From: Enterobacter soli ATCC BAA-2102
GTDB lineage: Bacteria > Pseudomonadota > Gammaproteobacteria > Enterobacterales > Enterobacteriaceae
DNA length: 64,000 nucleotides
Direction: 5' to 3'
Assembly: GCF_001654845.1 (NCBI RefSeq)
Contig: NZ_LXES01000046.1
Location: 124,001 to 188,000 of the forward strand
Shown here: one piece after another, positions 61,701-64,000 of the stretch
Position numbering within the stretch: the first letter of the stretch is position 1
Layout of the letters: each line of letters starts with the position of its first letter
Made by a program: the position numbers and the translations under genes
The notes under the pieces: model-generated
The model's input: only the letters and a program-made list of their open reading frames with translations
Database searches by the model: none
Told to the model about the DNA's origin: nothing

Positions 61701-62912
61701 ATGACATGGCATCATTTCAAACAGACTTACCTGGTTAAGTTCTGGTCACCGGTTCCGGCGGTTATCGCCGCGGGCATTCTTTCTACCTACTATTTCGGGA
61801 TCACCGGCACCTTCTGGGCAGTAACGGGTGAGTTTACCCGTTGGGGTGGGCAATTATTACAGCTTGCAGGCGTGCATACCGAAGAGTGGGGCTATTTTAA
61901 GCTGATTCATCTGGACGGCACGCCCCTGACCCGTATCGACGGGATGATGATTATCGGCATGTTCGGGGGCTGTTTTGCCGCTGCGCTGTGGGCAAACAAC
62001 GTGAAGCTACGAATGCCGAAAAGCCGGATCCGCATTATGCAGGCCGTCGCGGGCGGTATTATCGCCGGCTTTGGCGCGCGCCTGGCGATGGGCTGTAACC
62101 TGGCCGCTTTCTTTACCGGTATTCCACAGTTTTCACTTCACGCCTGGTTCTTTGCCGTGGCAACGGCCATTGGTTCGTATTTTGGCGCACGCTTTACGCT
62201 ACTGCCCTTCTTCCGCATTCCGGTGAAAATGACCAAAGTCAGTGCCGCCTCGCCGCTGACGCAAAAACCCGAACAGGCGCGCCGTCGCTTTCGACTCGGG
62301 ATGCTGGTCTTTTTCGCCATGCTGGCCTGGGCGCTATGCACTGCGCTAAACCAGCCGAAACTGGGCCTGGCAATGCTGTTCGGCGTTGGCTTTGGCTTAC
62401 TGATAGAGCGTGCGCAGATCTGCTTTACCTCTGCGTTTCGCGATATGTGGATAACCGGCCGTACGATGATGGCAAAAGCCATTATTGCCGGGATGGCGGT
62501 CAGTGCGATCGGTATTTTCAGCTACGTTCAACTCGGCGTTGAACCGAAAATCATGTGGGCTGGCCCCAATGCGGTGATTGGCGGTTTACTGTTTGGTTTC
62601 GGGATTGTGCTGGCCGGTGGATGTGAAACGGGCTGGATGTATCGTGCGGTAGAAGGTCAGGTGCATTACTGGTGGGTTGGGCTGGGCAACGTGATTGGCT
62701 CTACGGTGTTGGCGTACTTCTGGGATGATTTATCCCCGGTTCTGGCAACCAACTGGGACAAGGTTAACCTGCTGAATACCTTCGGCCCGCTCGGCGGTCT
62801 GCTGGTGACCTACGCCCTGCTGCTGATTGCATTTCTGCTGGTTGTCGCCCAGGAAAAGCGCTTCTTTCGCCGTACGGCCACTAAAACTCAAACCCAGGAG
62901 AATATCGCATGA
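61701..62912 (+). CDS. yedE: YeeE/YedE-family membrane protein YedE
   Basis: A 403-residue membrane protein very close to E. coli YedE (401 aa), with about ten membrane segments and the family cysteines (GFGARLAMGCNLAAFFTG, LAGGCETGW). Related YeeE (TsuA) takes up thiosulfate; YedE is linked to selenium or sulfur metabolism. It overlaps yedF by four bases. In E. coli yedEF is far away, near the fli genes. Confidence 0.95.
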   Translation: MTWHHFKQTYLVKFWSPVPAVIAAGILSTYYFGITGTFWAVTGEFTRWGGQLLQLAGVHTEEWGYFKLIHLDGTPLTRIDGMMIIGMFGGCFAAALWANNVKLRMPKSRIRIMQAVAGGIIAGFGARLAMGCNLAAFFTGIPQFSLHAWFFAVATAIGSYFGARFTLLPFFRIPVKMTKVSAASPLTQKPEQARRRFRLGMLVFFAMLAWALCTALNQPKLGLAMLFGVGFGLLIERAQICFTSAFRDMWITGRTMMAKAIIAGMAVSAIGIFSYVQLGVEPKIMWAGPNAVIGGLLFGFGIVLAGGCETGWMYRAVEGQVHYWWVGLGNVIGSTVLAYFWDDLSPVLATNWDKVNLLNTFGPLGGLLVTYALLLIAFLLVVAQEKRFFRRTATKTQTQENIA

Positions 62913-63142
62913 AAGACATTGTGCCTGACTACCGCCTGGATATGGTGGGCGAGCCTTGCCCTTATCCGGCGGTCGCCACGCTTGAGGCCCTGCCTCAGCT
63001 TAAGAAGGGAGAAATTCTGGAAGTGGTGAGCGATTGTCCGCAATCCATTAACAACATCCCTCTGGATGCCAGAAACCACGGCTATACGGTGCTGGATATC
63101 CAGCAGGATGGGCCAACCATTCGCTATCTGATTCAGAAATAA
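62909..63142 (+). CDS. yedF: TusA-like sulfur carrier YedF
   Basis: A 77-residue TusA-family protein, almost identical to E. coli YedF. The conserved CPxP motif (GEPCPYPAVATLE) holds the likely sulfur-carrying cysteine. It is coupled to yedE by an ATGA overlap, so the two likely act together in sulfur or selenium handling. Confidence 0.97.
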   Translation: MKDIVPDYRLDMVGEPCPYPAVATLEALPQLKKGEILEVVSDCPQSINNIPLDARNHGYTVLDIQQDGPTIRYLIQK

Positions 63143-63290
63143 TCCCGTCGCGCCCCGTTCAGGGGCGCACTGACCTGTTCCAGTCATCACCTGAAAAACG
63201 CCCTGGCTCCCATTTTGCGCGCTAATCTCGCCGGTGATGTTTCACCGGGGCTAAACTTAAAGCGGACGAAAAACAAACAGGAGGTGCGGT

Positions 63291-63725
63291 ATGTTCCATT
63301 CTATTTTGGTGCCTATTGATATTTCCGAAAGCCGCCTGACTCATCAGGTGATCCCCTATGTTCAGGCGAACGCAGCAATCGACAACGCCAGCGTGCATTT
63401 TCTGACGGTTATCCCTTCTTTACCTTATTACTCGTCACTGGGGCTGGCTTATTCGATTGAAACGCCGAAACTGGCGGAGATACAGCAGCACGCGTTAGCG
63501 AAGCTGGATGAGGTGGTTAAACAGTTCAACTTGCCCGCAGACAAAGTGCATACCCATGCCATTTCTGGCTCACCTAAAGATCAGATACTGAAACTGGCGG
63601 ATTCCATCAGCGCCGATTTGATTATCATTGCTTCTCATCGCCCAGATATTTCGACCTACCTTTTAGGGTCAAATGCGGCGGTTGTTGTGCGTCACGCCAC
63701 CTGTCCGGTGCTGGTTGTTCGATGA
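63291..63725 (+). CDS. uspF: universal stress protein F
   Basis: A 144-residue UspA-type protein, same length as E. coli UspF (YnaF), with ATP-binding [19 protein letters not shown] and [14 protein letters not shown] precedes the ATG. In E. coli uspF lies by ompN, not near trp. Paralogues UspG or UspA are less similar over [20 protein letters not shown]. Confidence 0.93.
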   Translation: MFHSILVPIDISESRLTHQVIPYVQANAAIDNASVHFLTVIPSLPYYSSLGLAYSIETPKLAEIQQHALAKLDEVVKQFNLPADKVHTHAISGSPKDQILKLADSISADLIIIASHRPDISTYLLGSNAAVVVRHATCPVLVVR

Positions 63726-63749
63726 AGTGCTGTACTGCAAAGCGTAAAT

Positions 63750-63774
63750 CAACCACCTGCCAGGCAGGTGGTTG
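63750..63774. terminator. bidirectional terminator between uspF and ompW
   Basis: A ten-pair stem CAACCACCTG/CAGGTGGTTG with a five-base loop lies between the converging genes. T runs are short. Confidence 0.7.
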
Positions 63775-63780
63775 TGATAC

Positions 63781-64000
63781 TCAGAAACGATAACCCGCCG
63801 AGAACATAAAGACCCACGGATCCAGACGGGTGCTAACGCTCTGCTGTTCGCCGCCCGCTTTAAAGCGCACGTCCGTATCGATATCCATATACCAGACGGA
63901 CATATTGATCAGCCAGTCACGGTTAATCAGGTAATCCAGCCCGGCCTGCCCCGCCACACCCCAGGAATCTTTCAGGCTGAGATCGGAAAGGCCCGCATCT
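63781..64000 (-). CDS. ompW: outer-membrane protein OmpW (C-terminal part)
   Basis: The last 72 or so residues of an eight-stranded beta-barrel, cut by the window edge. The end NRDWLINMSVWYMDIDTDVRF... and DPWVFMFSAGYRF, with terminal aromatic phenylalanine, matches E. coli OmpW, which also lies downstream of trpA. It is a receptor for colicin S4 and is linked to iron, osmotic and anaerobic responses. Confidence 0.94.
   Translation of the reverse strand, partial: DAGLSDLSLKDSWGVAGQAGLDYLINRDWLINMSVWYMDIDTDVRFKAGGEQQSVSTRLDPWVFMFSAGYRF

Overview
The window is a chromosomal segment from a member of the Enterobacteriaceae. Nearly every gene is a close full-length counterpart of an E. coli K-12 gene from the trp/cysB/fabI/psp/tyrR region, and gene order is mostly E. 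coli-like. It is not E. coli itself. It carries an rpfF-type diffusible-signal synthase beside pdeR, a block of extra c-di-GMP and chemotaxis genes, and a different trpA-ompW interval, and it lacks several genes E. coli has here (pspE, the ycj sugar cluster, pgrR/ycjY, and the smrA-ogt-fnr-uspE block). This pattern fits Enterobacter, Lelliottia or Cronobacter-type genomes; the species cannot be fixed from sequence reading alone.

Layout. 1-0.9 kb: start of dbpA, a small proline-rich ORF, and the FNR-activated sRNA FnrS (all minus strand). 0.9-8.6 kb: zntB, then a membrane diguanylate cyclase, a chemoreceptor without a periplasmic sensor, an MHYT-GGDEF-EAL protein, dgcM, and a 46-residue membrane peptide. 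8.8-12.9 kb: murein-peptide genes mppA, mpaA and ycjG, then tpx. 13.0-13.8 kb: an AT-rich pocket with two small membrane proteins and two FNR boxes between divergent promoters, one of which may drive a small RNA. 13.8-26.1 kb: tyrR, ycjF-ycjX, pspDCBA with divergent pspF, and sapABCDF. 26.2-30.2 kb: fabI, yciW, rnb. 30.5-33.4 kb: pdeR (RpfR type) convergent with rpfF. 33.5-38.8 kb: yciZ, yciT, osmB, yciH-pyrF-lapB-lapA, pgpB. 39-47 kb: ribA, acnA, ymiC-yciX-ymiA, cysB, topA. 47.5-53 kb: yciN, sohB, yciK-btuR, rluB, yciO-rnm. 53-59.8 kb: the trp operon with operator, leader peptide and attenuator. 59.8-64 kb: accessory interval with an SMR efflux protein, a colicin E1-type immunity protein without a colicin, a LexA-controlled dinI-like gene, yedE-yedF, uspF and the end of ompW.

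How the parts relate. Four proteins with GGDEF and/or EAL domains lie in the window, plus a chemoreceptor and a fatty-acid signal synthase, so c-di-GMP control of lifestyle is a repeated theme. MppA, MpaA and YcjG form a murein-tripeptide salvage route. Psp, Sap, OsmB, LapAB and the Usp are envelope or general stress functions. The 13 kb pocket and FnrS both carry FNR sites, and the 61 kb locus carries a LexA box, so anaerobic and SOS regulation each mark small poorly known genes. No rRNA, tRNA, CRISPR array, insertion sequence or intact prophage was seen.
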